DNA of 63,324 bases from Nocardia suismassiliense (lineage in GTDB: Bacteria; Actinomycetota; Actinomycetes; Mycobacteriales; Mycobacteriaceae), in contig NZ_LT985361.1 in the NCBI RefSeq assembly GCF_900269665.1, positions 6,639,324 through 6,702,647 of the forward strand. The letters run 5' to 3'. How positions within the stretch are numbered: position 1 is the first letter of the stretch; each line of letters opens with the position of its first letter. This document shows positions 9,040 to 17,338 of this stretch, piece after piece. A program made the translations under genes and the position numbers. The notes under the pieces were generated by a model. The model was not told where the DNA came from. It saw only the letters and a program-made list of their open reading frames with translations, and did not search any database.

Positions 9040-9600
9040 ATGCCCCGCTCGGCGAACCGCAACCTCGTCAACTCCGCCGAGCGGGACATAACGAAGCCGC
9101 CACTCGACATTCCCCGCCACCTCGTCCCGTTCGACCTCGTCAGCTTCACCGGGGCGGGACACGAGGGCGGCGCCACTCGGCATTCCCGGCCACCATGTCC
9201 CGTTCGACTACGCCAGCTTCACCGAGCGGGACATGACGGCACCGCCACTCGATGCTTCACCGCCGCCATGCCCCATTCGGCAAATCACGATCTCGCCAGC
9301 TCCGCCGAAAGGGCAATAGCGGCATCGCCGCTCAACATTCCCCGCCACCATGGCCCATTCGACCTCGCCAGCTTCACCGAGCGGGACATGACGGCACCGC
9401 CACTCGATGCTTCACCGCCGCCATGCCCCATTCGGCAAACCACGACCTCGCCAGCTCCGCCGAAAGGGCAATAGCGGCATCGCCGCTCAACATTCCCCGC
9501 CACCATGGCCCATTCGACCTCGCCAGCTTCACCGAGCGGGACACGACAGCGGCGCCACTCGACATTCAGCGCCACCACGTCCCGTTCGGTGAAGCACGGA
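9040..9600. repeat. Array of palindromic intergenic repeats, including an exact-length 155-bp tandem duplication
   Basis: This convergent gap between the secreted protein gene and the EspA-like gene is made of alternating hairpins built on GAGCGGGACATG and CATGTCCCGTTCG. One clear unit runs 9226-9276, opening GCGGGACATGACGGC and closing GCCGCCATGCCCC. The segment starting ATGACGGCACCGCCACTC at 9233 recurs at 9388, giving a 155-bp period with only a few base differences. The units match, in reverse orientation, those at 31563-32260. Long open frames across it are by-products of the composition. Confidence 0.8.
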
Positions 9601-9806
9601 ACACCGGTTCGGCTCAACCTCCGCAGCACCGGATGGATGACGCTGCTGCGGAGCAGCTTCCATACGCCGGCCGAGTATTCGGGTGCGGCCCACCGATTCC
9701 CGCGCAGCACAGCAACGTCGACCGCGCACTCGGGCCAACCACGGCAAAGAGCCCGACCCGAGCACACTGTCACTGCTCGAGCCGGGCTACCCCGAACGAT
9801 CCGTTC

Positions 9807-11459
9807 CTAGAACTGATCCTGCTCATAGTCGGAGCTGATGATCTCATCCGAGTGCGTCGCGCCGATGACATCCGGCGTGGATTCACCGAGCGGACCGGTG
9901 AGATCGTCGTTACCGGTGGCACTTTGGTAAGGCTGCACATTGCGCGAGTGCTCGTCGTCGTTGCGCTGACCACCTGCAGCACCGGGAGCACCCATGAAAC
10001 CGCTGCCTGCACCTGCCGCGGTAGTGCTCGGCGTGCCGGTCGAGGTGGGGCCGAAACCGGTGGTGCCGGGGACACCGCTGATCGACCGGAGCGGCGACAT
10101 GCTGGTGCCGGGCAGCGCGGTGGCCTTGGGCATCGACGGTGTGCCGGTGCTCGGCCGACTGCTCGGACTGCCCGTGCCGGTACGGCTCGACGGGCTGCCG
10201 GGCACGCCGACGGGAGTGCCGTGGCTGGTCGTGCTCGGGCTGCCGGTGCTGTTCACCGAGGCGGGCGACGTCGAAGTCGGGGCGCCGGTGGACGAGTTCA
10301 GCCCTGCGGCTTGGGTCGCGGTCTCCGATGCGGTCGACTGCGCCTGCTCCAGGATCGGCTGGCCGACGTTCTGGGCCAGCGCCTGCGCGATCTCCTGCGG
10401 TGCCGGTCCGCCGCCGGGCGCGACCAACTGCTGCACCATGCCGCTCAACTCGCCCGTCTTGCCTGCGAGGTCACCGCGGGTGGCGTTGACGATGCCGACG
10501 GCTTGACCGAGATGCTCGGTCGCCGACGCCATCAGCGTGGCCTGGGCGGGCGGAGTCAGGATGACCGGCGCCATGGCCGTCGCCTGCGTGGCGAACGACG
10601 AAGCGACGGTGAGCAACTGCGCGTTCCCCTGCTGCACCACCGCGGCGGCCCGCTGGGTGAGTTCGGAGATGTCGATGCCGCGCTTGCTGGTTTCCTGGCC
10701 TTCGGTGTTGGCCTGCTGGCTGGTGGCCTGGGCGTTGCGGGCGGCCTGGCTCTGCCACAGCTGCTCGACGGTGGTCATGCTGCCCTTGCCGACCTGCATG
10801 GCCATGTCGATGACCTTGGAGGACTGGCTCAGGATGGCGGTCGGGTCGAGCGCGCCGATGACGCCGGTGCCGAAGCTGCTGAGCAGGTCGAGGATCGGCT
10901 TCATCAACAGGTCGACGCCGGGCAGCGCGGGCACCGCGACGCCCTGCATGAGCGCGGAGACCGGGTCGGCGGGCAATGCGGGCAGCGCGGTCGGGACGGC
11001 GGCGGCCGCCTGGCTCACCGCGGCGGCGGCCGAGCTCGGCGCCGAGCCGAGTGCACCGTTCAGCACGCCGGTCACCTGATCGAGCGCCTGCGTCACCGGC
11101 GCAGACACGTGCTGCAGCGCGGCTTGGGTGTCACCGAGCAGGGCCGAGACATCGGACGGCACACCGACGATGCTCTGCGCGTCCGGCGTGGGATTGCCGT
11201 TCATTCCCGGCAGGCCGGCCGGCGTGGCGAGCGCGTTGTTCTGCTCGTCGCTGATCCTCTTGGACAGCACGAACTCCGGCGACTCGATCGGCGGCATATC
11301 GTCGGGCACCTGGCCGAGCGGCACGTCGAGCACGGCCTGGGCGGCCGAGTTCTGCGTCGCCTCGAACACGGCCTGCTGGCTGATGGCCACGTTCTGATCG
11401 GCGGCATGCGCTATCGCATGCTCCTCCGGCGCGATCACCCCCGTGTCGAGTGGCTTCAT
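9807..11459 (-). CDS. EspA-like candidate type VII secretion substrate, alanine/serine-rich
   Basis: 550 residues from the ATG at 11459 (MKPLDTGVIAPEEHAIAHAA), whose ATGA overlaps the stop of the upstream EspC-like gene, so translation is probably coupled. Residues about 90-330 are Ala/Gln-rich and predicted helical, with EQLWQSQAARNAQATSQQ in the middle. After about residue 350 the protein is a Ser/Thr/Pro/Gly-rich low-complexity region ending SSDYEQDQF. Partnership with an EspC-type protein recalls the EspA-EspC pair of mycobacterial ESX-1. The link rests on operon context, length and composition rather than a diagnostic motif. No signal peptide is present, as expected for ESX substrates. 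Confidence 0.7.
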   Translation of the reverse strand: MKPLDTGVIAPEEHAIAHAADQNVAISQQAVFEATQNSAAQAVLDVPLGQVPDDMPPIESPEFVLSKRISDEQNNALATPAGLPGMNGNPTPDAQSIVGVPSDVSALLGDTQAALQHVSAPVTQALDQVTGVLNGALGSAPSSAAAAVSQAAAAVPTALPALPADPVSALMQGVAVPALPGVDLLMKPILDLLSSFGTGVIGALDPTAILSQSSKVIDMAMQVGKGSMTTVEQLWQSQAARNAQATSQQANTEGQETSKRGIDISELTQRAAAVVQQGNAQLLTVASSFATQATAMAPVILTPPAQATLMASATEHLGQAVGIVNATRGDLAGKTGELSGMVQQLVAPGGGPAPQEIAQALAQNVGQPILEQAQSTASETATQAAGLNSSTGAPTSTSPASVNSTGSPSTTSHGTPVGVPGSPSSRTGTGSPSSRPSTGTPSMPKATALPGTSMSPLRSISGVPGTTGFGPTSTGTPSTTAAGAGSGFMGAPGAAGGQRNDDEHSRNVQPYQSATGNDDLTGPLGESTPDVIGATHSDEIISSDYEQDQF

Positions 11460-11785
11460 ACCGCGCCGCCGATCTGGTTGCCGATGGCATTGAGCGCGGC
11501 CGAGCTGGACCAATCGGTCGCGTCGTAGGCCGCGGCGGCGCTGAACGCCGACTCGGAAAGCTTGGAATACTTGGCGGACAGATCATTGATGTCCTTCGCC
11601 TGCAGCACCTGCGCCGCGGCGAACATTGCCAGGTAGTCGACCCCGATCAATCCGAACACCGGCACGAGTGCCGAGACGTTCTTGACCGCGTCGAAATTAC
11701 CTGCCCCCGCAAGATCACCGGCGATGCCCGCGTTCGTGGCGGCGAACGCCCGGACCGCGTCGGTCTCTACCGAGAGATCACTCAT
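11456..11785 (-). CDS. EspC-like type VII secretion target (WXG100-superfamily-like)
   Basis: 109 residues from the ATG at 11785, preceded by GGGGGG and a 7-base spacer; an earlier in-frame start at 11812 lacks such a site. MSDLSVETDAVRAFAATNA is typical of the ESX-1 secretion-associated EspC family (PF10824). Two helical halves are joined near GLIGVDYLA. A YxxxD export signal is present as Tyr87-Asp91 (YDATD) near the C-terminus, where ESX substrates carry it. No ESX machinery genes are in the window, so it would use a system encoded elsewhere. It is likely a co-secreted partner of the next gene. Confidence 0.85.
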   Translation of the reverse strand: MSDLSVETDAVRAFAATNAGIAGDLAGAGNFDAVKNVSALVPVFGLIGVDYLAMFAAAQVLQAKDINDLSAKYSKLSESAFSAAAAYDATDWSSSAALNAIGNQIGGAV

Positions 11786-11951
11786 CGAGTTGCCCCCCAA
11801 ATCGTCGTGCACATCAGTGTCGTGAACTTCTTCGTCGTCACCGTCTGCCCATGCCGAACGGCTTGGCCGCTACGGTTGGGCTCAATATAGCGGACGGTAC
11901 CGGCAACTTTCGAGCCCATCGCGACGTTCACAGGGGGAATAGGAAGGAAAC

Positions 11952-11982
11952 TGGAACGTGTTGCAAATTAGAACAAGTTCTA
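11952..11982 (+). promoter_or_regulatory. Two tandem KstR-type operators with overlapping -10 element
   Basis: TGGAACGTGTTGCA (11952-11965) and TAGAACAAGTTCTA (11969-11982) both fit the published KstR consensus TnnAACnnGTTnnA exactly, and lie 17 bp apart. A -10-like TATATT (11981-11986) overlaps the second site. Transcription would start 7-10 bases later, at or next to the ATG at 11996. There is no ribosome binding site, so a leaderless mRNA is likely. Confidence 0.6.
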
Positions 11983-11995
11983 TATTCTCGATGCC

Positions 11996-12997
11996 ATGAA
12001 GGTCGCAGTGACCGGCGCAGCCGGCTACCTTGGCACGAATCTGCTCCGCCTGCTGGTCGCGCGCGGCCATGAGGTGACTGCCATCGATCGGGTGGTGCCA
12101 CCGACGGCCGACGAGCCGAACGTCACCTGGGTCAGCGGGAACGTGCTGGATCCGGCGTCGATGCGGGAGACGCTGCAGGGCGCCGAGATCGTCTATCACC
12201 TGGTCGCGGTGGTCACCCTCGCCGAAAAGAACGACCTGGCGTGGAAGGTGAACACCGAGGGCGTCCGGGTCGTCGCCGAGGCCGCGCTCGCGGTGGGCGC
12301 GCGGCGCATGGTGCACACCAGCTCGATCCACGCGTTCAACCAGTACACCTGCGGTGGGCAGATCGACGAGAGCGCGCCCCGCTCCACCGATCCCACCCTC
12401 CCCGTGTACGACCGCTCCAAGTGGACCGGCGAGGTGGCGCTACGCAAGGTGATCGACCAGGGCCTCGACGCGGTGCTCTGCAACCCCACCGGCGTGTTCG
12501 GCCCCCTCGACTACAGCAAGCCGCTGTCCCGCATCAACCGCACGCTGCGCGACGCGGCGCAAGGTCGCATTCCGGCGATGATCGGCGGCGGCTTCGACCT
12601 GGTCGACGTGCGCGACGTGGCGCAGGGCCTGGTCTTGGCGTCGGAGCGCGGCCGCACCGGCGAGAACTACCTGCTCGGCGGCGAGATGATCTCGATGCTC
12701 GACCTGTGTCGCCTGGCCGCAGCCCACGGCGGCAAGCGCGGCCCTCGATTCGCCATCTCCCCCAAGCTCGTCGGCGCGGCGATCCCGCTGCTCGCGCCGA
12801 TCGGCAAGGCCTTCAAATCCGACATCGTCTCGAAAGCCGCACTGGGCGCGCTGATTTCGGCACCCGTCGTGGACCACGGCAAGGCCGAACGCGAACTCGA
12901 CTACCGCCCGCGCTCCACCGACGAGACCGTCCGCGACCTCGTCGCCTTCTTCGCCGACCCGACCCCGCTGGCACCGGATACTCGGCAGATCGCCTGA
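11996..12997 (+). CDS. NAD-dependent epimerase/dehydratase (extended SDR, 3-beta-hydroxysteroid dehydrogenase-like)
   Basis: 333 residues. The N-terminal Rossmann motif is TGAAGYLG (6-13), and Asp31 closes the NAD pocket. The catalytic set is Ser110 (HTSSIHAF) with Tyr138 and Lys142 (YDRSK). The C-terminal half contains the substrate domain and YLLGGEMISMLDL. Extended SDRs of this shape include sugar epimerases, dihydroflavonol reductases and 3-beta-hydroxysteroid dehydrogenases. The two KstR-like operators upstream favour a role in sterol or cholesterol breakdown, but that is inference from regulation. The ATG has no Shine-Dalgarno sequence and sits where transcription probably starts. Confidence 0.88.
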   Translation: MKVAVTGAAGYLGTNLLRLLVARGHEVTAIDRVVPPTADEPNVTWVSGNVLDPASMRETLQGAEIVYHLVAVVTLAEKNDLAWKVNTEGVRVVAEAALAVGARRMVHTSSIHAFNQYTCGGQIDESAPRSTDPTLPVYDRSKWTGEVALRKVIDQGLDAVLCNPTGVFGPLDYSKPLSRINRTLRDAAQGRIPAMIGGGFDLVDVRDVAQGLVLASERGRTGENYLLGGEMISMLDLCRLAAAHGGKRGPRFAISPKLVGAAIPLLAPIGKAFKSDIVSKAALGALISAPVVDHGKAERELDYRPRSTDETVRDLVAFFADPTPLAPDTRQIA

Positions 12998-13016
12998 TCG
13001 ACGGCACCCGGACCGG

Positions 13017-13081
13017 CTAGTCAAACTTGCCTAGCCGCCCTCCGGGTGCTACTTTTTCCGTAGCTAGCCAAATTTGGCTAG
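13017..13081 (+). promoter_or_regulatory. Paired palindromic operators upstream of the VOC-PadR operon
   Basis: CTAGCCAAATTTGGCTAG at 13064-13081 is the core of a perfect 22-bp palindrome (13062-13083). A second copy, CTAGTCAAACTTGCCTAG at 13017-13034, matches at 15 of 18 positions. Their centres are 47 bp apart. They flank the only space for a promoter of the following operon, which encodes a PadR regulator, so PadR autoregulation is the simplest reading. Confidence 0.65.
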
Positions 13082-13105
13082 CTTCTCCGAAAGAGGGTGT
13101 TCTCG

Positions 13106-13837
13106 ATGGCAGGCGAAATGACGATGCCGATACTGCCGTGTAATTCGATCGATGAGGTCGCCGAGTTCTACCGCATGCTCGGCTTCGAACAGACCTACCG
13201 GCAGACCCGCCCGAACCCCAGCCTGGTCATGCGACTGGAAGATATCCACCTGCACTTCGGCGCGATCCCAGGCTTCGATCCGGCCGATTCCTACGGATCG
13301 TGCGTGGTGTTGGTCCCCGATATCGGCGCGCTGTTCGCCGCTTTCGCCGAGGGGATGCGCGCGGTGCACGGCAAGCTACTGATCTCGGGAATTCCGCGGA
13401 TGACGCGCCCACGCAAGCGCAAGAACGCCGACGGCCTCACCGGTTTCCTGGTGGTCGATCCGGGCGGGAACTGGATTCGTTTCCACCCCAAGGCCGCAAC
13501 ACCGGACCAGCCTGCCGACTCGACCCCGGGCAGGCTGCGCAAGACCCTGGACAACGCGGTCGTCATGGCAGATTCGCACGGCGACAATGCCCACGGCGCA
13601 AAGATTCTCGACGGCACCCTGGCGCGCGAGCAGAACACCGCAACACCGGTCGACCTCATCGACGCACTGACCTATCGAGCCGAATTGGCAGTCCGGATGG
13701 GCGACCCCGACTTGGCAGTCCAGCTACTCGACCGCGTCCGAGCGATACCGTTGACCGACACCGAACGCGTCACTCTCGCCGACGCCCTATCCAATGCCGA
13801 TGAGCTGCAACGCATTCTGCGCTCAGCCACCGACTGA
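13106..13837 (+). CDS. VOC (glyoxalase/bleomycin resistance-like) protein with extra C-terminal helical region
   Basis: 243 residues. The ATG at 13106 is preferred over the GTG at 13097 because GAGGG lies about 8 bases before it. Residues 1-125 form a VOC fold: PILPCNSIDEVAEFYRMLGF begins the first beta-alpha-beta unit, HLHFG supplies a possible metal ligand, and VVDPGGNWIRF is the typical last strand. The remaining 115 residues are helical and unlike the usual 120-150-residue VOC proteins (ALTYRAELAVRMGDPDLAVQ resembles a TPR-like helix pair). It may bind or inactivate a small molecule sensed by the PadR protein encoded 9 bp downstream. Substrate unknown. Confidence 0.85.
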   Translation: MAGEMTMPILPCNSIDEVAEFYRMLGFEQTYRQTRPNPSLVMRLEDIHLHFGAIPGFDPADSYGSCVVLVPDIGALFAAFAEGMRAVHGKLLISGIPRMTRPRKRKNADGLTGFLVVDPGGNWIRFHPKAATPDQPADSTPGRLRKTLDNAVVMADSHGDNAHGAKILDGTLAREQNTATPVDLIDALTYRAELAVRMGDPDLAVQLLDRVRAIPLTDTERVTLADALSNADELQRILRSATD

Positions 13838-13846
13838 AAGGAACTC

Positions 13847-14419
13847 ATGTCCGCGGTTCGCCTGCTCGTCCTCGGCGCCGTCCGGCGCCGGGACCGCGCG
13901 CACGGGTATCAAGTTCGCGCAGACCTGGAATCCTGGGGTGCCCACGAATGGGCGGGCGTGAAGTCCGGCTCCGTCTATCACGCGCTCAAAGCCATGACCG
14001 GCGAAGGACTGCTGATCGCGCACGAAATCACCCCGAGCACCACGGGTGGGCCGCCGCGCATCGAGTACGAGGTCACCGACGCGGGCGACCAGGCCTACTT
14101 CGCTCTGCTGCGCACCGCTCTCTCACACCGGGATCCGCGGATGGACATGCTCGCCGCCGCAGTGGGTCTCATCGATGATCTCCCCCGCGCCGAAGCCATC
14201 GACCTGCTGCGGAAACGCGCCGAGTTGATGGAGCAGTGGCGGACGAGCGTCACCGGTGAACTGCCGCCCGGCACCGACCTGGACACCTGGGGACCGGTCG
14301 GCGAAGTACTCGGACTGTGGTTGCACACCGCGGACAGCCGCGCCGAGTGGACTCTTCGACTCATCCGCCGCCTCGAAGCCGGCGCGTTCGATATGGCAGA
14401 CGACAAAACTCGGCAGTGA
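13847..14419 (+). CDS. PadR family transcriptional regulator
   Basis: 190 residues with GAAAGGAACTC directly before the ATG. The N-terminal winged helix is typical of PadR: RLLVLGAVRRRDRAHGYQVR, the recognition segment SVYHALKAMTGEGLL, then the wing PPRIEYEVTDAGDQAY. A C-terminal helical dimerisation domain follows. PadR proteins usually repress nearby detoxification genes and are released by a ligand. Here the partner is the VOC gene just upstream, and the two CTAG palindromes at 13017-13081 are the likely operators. Confidence 0.92.
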   Translation: MSAVRLLVLGAVRRRDRAHGYQVRADLESWGAHEWAGVKSGSVYHALKAMTGEGLLIAHEITPSTTGGPPRIEYEVTDAGDQAYFALLRTALSHRDPRMDMLAAAVGLIDDLPRAEAIDLLRKRAELMEQWRTSVTGELPPGTDLDTWGPVGEVLGLWLHTADSRAEWTLRLIRRLEAGAFDMADDKTRQ

Positions 14420-14460
14420 CGTATTCGCTTGGCGCGAACTGTTCTAGCGCAACAACCCGA

Positions 14461-14847
14461 TCAGGGACAGCGAGTGGCGAGAACGCAGAACTCGTTCCCT
14501 TCCGGATCGGCGAGGGTCACCCAACTCACCTCACCTTGACCGACGTCCACATGCCGAGCACCCAAGTCCAGTAAACGACGGACCTCTTCATCCTGATCCC
14601 GGTCGGTCGGGTTGACATCGATGTGCAGCCGATTCTTGATCGTCTTGCCCTCCGGCACACGCGCGAACCCCAACGTCGGCGGCACCGGACCGGGACGATC
14701 CCGGCCTTCCGGCACCGAAGGCGAACCGATGCTGACGAACCCCTCCTCTTCGTCCAGCACCTCGTAACCGAGGACCGCACACCAGAACCGAGCGAGACCG
14801 ACGGGGTCGGCACAGTCGATCGCGAGTTCGGTGAACTTACTGGCCAT
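14461..14847 (-). CDS. VOC family protein
   Basis: 128 residues from the ATG at 14847, with AAAGG 8 bases upstream; a longer frame starting at 14886 lacks a site. It opens MASKFTELAIDCADPVGLARFW, and the ends of the fold carry RLHIDVNPTDRDQDEEVRRL and WVTLADPEGNEFCVL, as in the glyoxalase-like domain of PF18029-type proteins common in actinobacteria. It may act as a small-molecule-binding or lyase-like protein. It is convergent with the PadR gene (41 bp apart) and divergent from the esterase-like gene. No substrate can be read from the sequence. Confidence 0.88.
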   Translation of the reverse strand: MASKFTELAIDCADPVGLARFWCAVLGYEVLDEEEGFVSIGSPSVPEGRDRPGPVPPTLGFARVPEGKTIKNRLHIDVNPTDRDQDEEVRRLLDLGARHVDVGQGEVSWVTLADPEGNEFCVLATRCP

Positions 14848-15048
14848 GTCCGGACCTTTCAGTGGATAACGGCGACGCTCCCCCACTCAACCCTCCACCG
14901 AACAGTTCGGCCACTCAATTTGCGCCTCGTGGTGATCCGCAAAGTGGCGACCCATACGTCGAGCGGCGTACCCGAAAAGTCGCTTCCGGGAGGACGCGTA
15001 CCTGACCGGTATCCCCGATCGTGGAGATGCAGCGAAAAGGAGAAGTCG

Positions 15049-16356
15049 ATGCATCGACACGAACGTAACTGGAGACGATGGTGGGGACTGATCGCCGTGG
15101 GAATCGGGACCATGGTGCTCGCCGGCACACCAACGGCCACTGGGGATCCGGAGCAGTCCGTGCCCGGCTGGATCGGGCACCACGCCCTCGCGCTCGACCA
15201 CGTAAATCCCACCGGGTCGCTCGAAGACCTGATGCCCCTTCGTCGTTCGATCGGCGACGCGCAGATCGTGGGGCTGGGTGAGTCGACTCATGGTGCGGCG
15301 GAGGAGCTCACACTCAAGCACCGCACCGTGCGGCTGCTGGTCGAAGAGCTGGGGTTCCGTTCCCTCGCCTTCGAAGATCAATGGACGACGGGACTTCAGG
15401 TCAACGAGTACATCCGCACGGGCACAGGCGATTTGAACGCGATCGTGAACCAGCTGAGCGGTCAGTGGCAGACCCAGGAAGTGACCGATGTGCTGCGGTG
15501 GTTGCGCGACTTCAACATCGGGCGCGACGACAAGGTGCAGTTCCTCGGTGTCGAGTACTACCTGACGGGGCGGCCGGCCTATGACGAGGTCGACGCCTAC
15601 GTCGCCGGTGCGGCGCCAGAACAACTCGCCGAGCTCCGCGATCACCTCCAAGCGATCCGGCCCACCACACCGATGGACGACCATGTCAGCTGGTACCAAG
15701 GTGTTCCGGACAAACAGCCCTATCTCGACCATGCCCACCGCGTTCATGACCTGATCGCCGGCATGCCGCACCAGTCCAAAGCCCACGAACTAGCGTTACA
15801 GCACGCACGCCAGATCGTCTCGTTCTACGAGCATTACAGCCTGCCCTTCGCCGACAGCCTCGTCTACCGGGACGCCCACGCTGCCCAAAACCTCAGGTGG
15901 TGGCGCGAATTCACCGGCGACAAGATCGCATACTGGGCCGCGAGCGCACACACCGCCAACGCCCCCGAACTACGAATCGCTGTCCCACCCGGCCCGGACC
16001 TGCGCTTCCCGAGCGCGGGATCGTATCTGCGCCAATGGTTCGGCCACCAGTATCTGTCGATCGGCTTCACCTTCGACCACGGCACCGTCAGCCTCGGACC
16101 CGACGAAACCGCCGCCATGCCGCCACCCGCCGCGGACTGGTTCGAACAGCCCTTCGGCAAAGTTCACCTCGACCAGTTCGTACTGGATCTGCACCGGCCC
16201 GCACCTACCTCGGTGCGACGCTGGCTCGCGGCTCCCGTGAAAACACGGGGCCTGGCCCACGCCGGCCCCGATGCGTACATGGACGGCGGCACCCTGGGTC
16301 AGTGGTTCGACATGATCGTCCACCGCCAAGAAATCAGCCCCGCTGTACCGACCTGA
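15049..16356 (+). CDS. Secreted erythromycin esterase family protein
   Basis: 435 residues from the ATG at 15049, with AGGAG 6 bases upstream. Residues 1-31 form a signal peptide (RWWGLIAVGIGTMVLAG). The mature part has the family's signature segments: GLGESTHGAAE with the first conserved His, LAFEDQW with the acidic metal or base residue, and WAASAHTAN with a second His. Erythromycin esterases (EreA/EreB) open the macrolactone ring, but many relatives, for example succinoglycan-biosynthesis-type proteins, have other or unknown substrates. Export is unusual for a resistance esterase, so a resistance role should not be assumed. It is monocistronic. Confidence 0.85.
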   Translation: MHRHERNWRRWWGLIAVGIGTMVLAGTPTATGDPEQSVPGWIGHHALALDHVNPTGSLEDLMPLRRSIGDAQIVGLGESTHGAAEELTLKHRTVRLLVEELGFRSLAFEDQWTTGLQVNEYIRTGTGDLNAIVNQLSGQWQTQEVTDVLRWLRDFNIGRDDKVQFLGVEYYLTGRPAYDEVDAYVAGAAPEQLAELRDHLQAIRPTTPMDDHVSWYQGVPDKQPYLDHAHRVHDLIAGMPHQSKAHELALQHARQIVSFYEHYSLPFADSLVYRDAHAAQNLRWWREFTGDKIAYWAASAHTANAPELRIAVPPGPDLRFPSAGSYLRQWFGHQYLSIGFTFDHGTVSLGPDETAAMPPPAADWFEQPFGKVHLDQFVLDLHRPAPTSVRRWLAAPVKTRGLAHAGPDAYMDGGTLGQWFDMIVHRQEISPAVPT

Positions 16357-16519
16357 ATATCTCGCAATCCGGCGGTCCCCCAAGAACATCGAATGGCGAA
16401 ACCTCGTTGGCGGACCGCGCCGACCCGGGCGTCAGTAGGCGGTGCCGGCCAGGCTGCCGCTCGTCGAAGACGGGCCCCGACCCTCGATGGCGGTGGCTGC
16501 AGGCACAGCGGCGCGAAGC

Positions 16520-16954
16520 CTACGGTCGGAATCGGCCGGGTTCGTCAATGATGAGGAGGACCATGAAGCCGATCACTGCCGTTTGCATGAACAGCTGCCC
16601 CAGTGGGTCGTTCCAGACCGTGCCGGTGCGGACGATCGACGTGGCGATGCCTGCCAGGAGGAAGGCGACAACGATCAGTGAGGCAACCGGTCTACGGATT
16701 GTCCACCGTTTCCGCGGACCAGCTACCGCGCCGGTGTCCAGCCCGACTGAGACCAAGACCAGCAAGCTGGCAACGACAATGGTTATGCCGAACAGGCGAG
16801 TCGCCGTCTGGTCGCCCCAGTCTCCGCTGACAGCCAACCTGGTCAAGCCGGCAACATACAGGCCGATGACGACAAGCGCGCCGACCCCTCTGAACTTCGA
16901 CCATCGCTTCTTCGGGTTTTCTGCGGCAACCGATCCCACCCCTTTTGTACTCAC
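16520..16954 (-). CDS. Small membrane protein of unknown function
   Basis: 144 residues from a GTG at 16954. Four membrane segments are visible: VGALVVIGLYVAGL, LFGITIVVASLLVLVSVGL, VASLIVVAFLLAGIAT and LFMQTAVIGFMVLLII. The first is preceded by a basic N-terminus. No motif identifies it. The start is uncertain because no strong ribosome binding site is present. Codon use matches the neighbours. It is convergent with the esterase-like gene across a 163-bp gap that holds nothing notable. Confidence 0.7.
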   Translation of the reverse strand: MSTKGVGSVAAENPKKRWSKFRGVGALVVIGLYVAGLTRLAVSGDWGDQTATRLFGITIVVASLLVLVSVGLDTGAVAGPRKRWTIRRPVASLIVVAFLLAGIATSIVRTGTVWNDPLGQLFMQTAVIGFMVLLIIDEPGRFRP

Positions 16955-17338
16955 AGCAGGAGCCTACAAGTCCGGGTGGTCGCGCGACCCGGTAAGCAGC
17001 ACACTCATACCGCGTACTACGGGCCCATCTGCGGTTTCCCAACGGAAGCAGTGGATGACTGCGCTGGACCCAGTAGGGGCACGAACTGCGCACAACATCG
17101 CGGACACCTTGGGCTAGCAGTCCGTACCTGATACAGCGAGATCCACTGGGGGACAGCGTCTTCGGCAGTCCCGCTCCGCGCCGCCACACAACTCCCCCAG
17201 TCGGGGGAGCTCGAAATCGGTCTCCCGGCCGACGTCTAGGGGCACCGACTTTCCATACCGTCGAAGAGCCCCGCCAAGCCGATCCCGCAGCACGTGGATT
17301 CGCTCGGCTTCTCAGCGTCGCGCCCACCAGGAGCTACT
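16955..17338. other. Intergenic region with a short GC hairpin
   Basis: No gene found in this 384-bp divergent region. A 7-bp hairpin CTCCCCC-AGTC-GGGGGAG lies at 17192-17209, about 130 bp before the secY start. No T-tract follows it. Confidence 0.4.

Noticed and set aside
9252..11528. A 758-codon plus-strand open frame across the repeat array and the EspA-like gene
   Set aside because: It combines repeat sequence with an antisense frame and has no family features or ribosome binding site.
14623..15048. Upstream extension of the erythromycin-esterase-like gene
   Set aside because: It overlaps the VOC gene on the other strand and lacks protein-like features. The ATG at 15049 has a strong ribosome binding site and opens a signal peptide.
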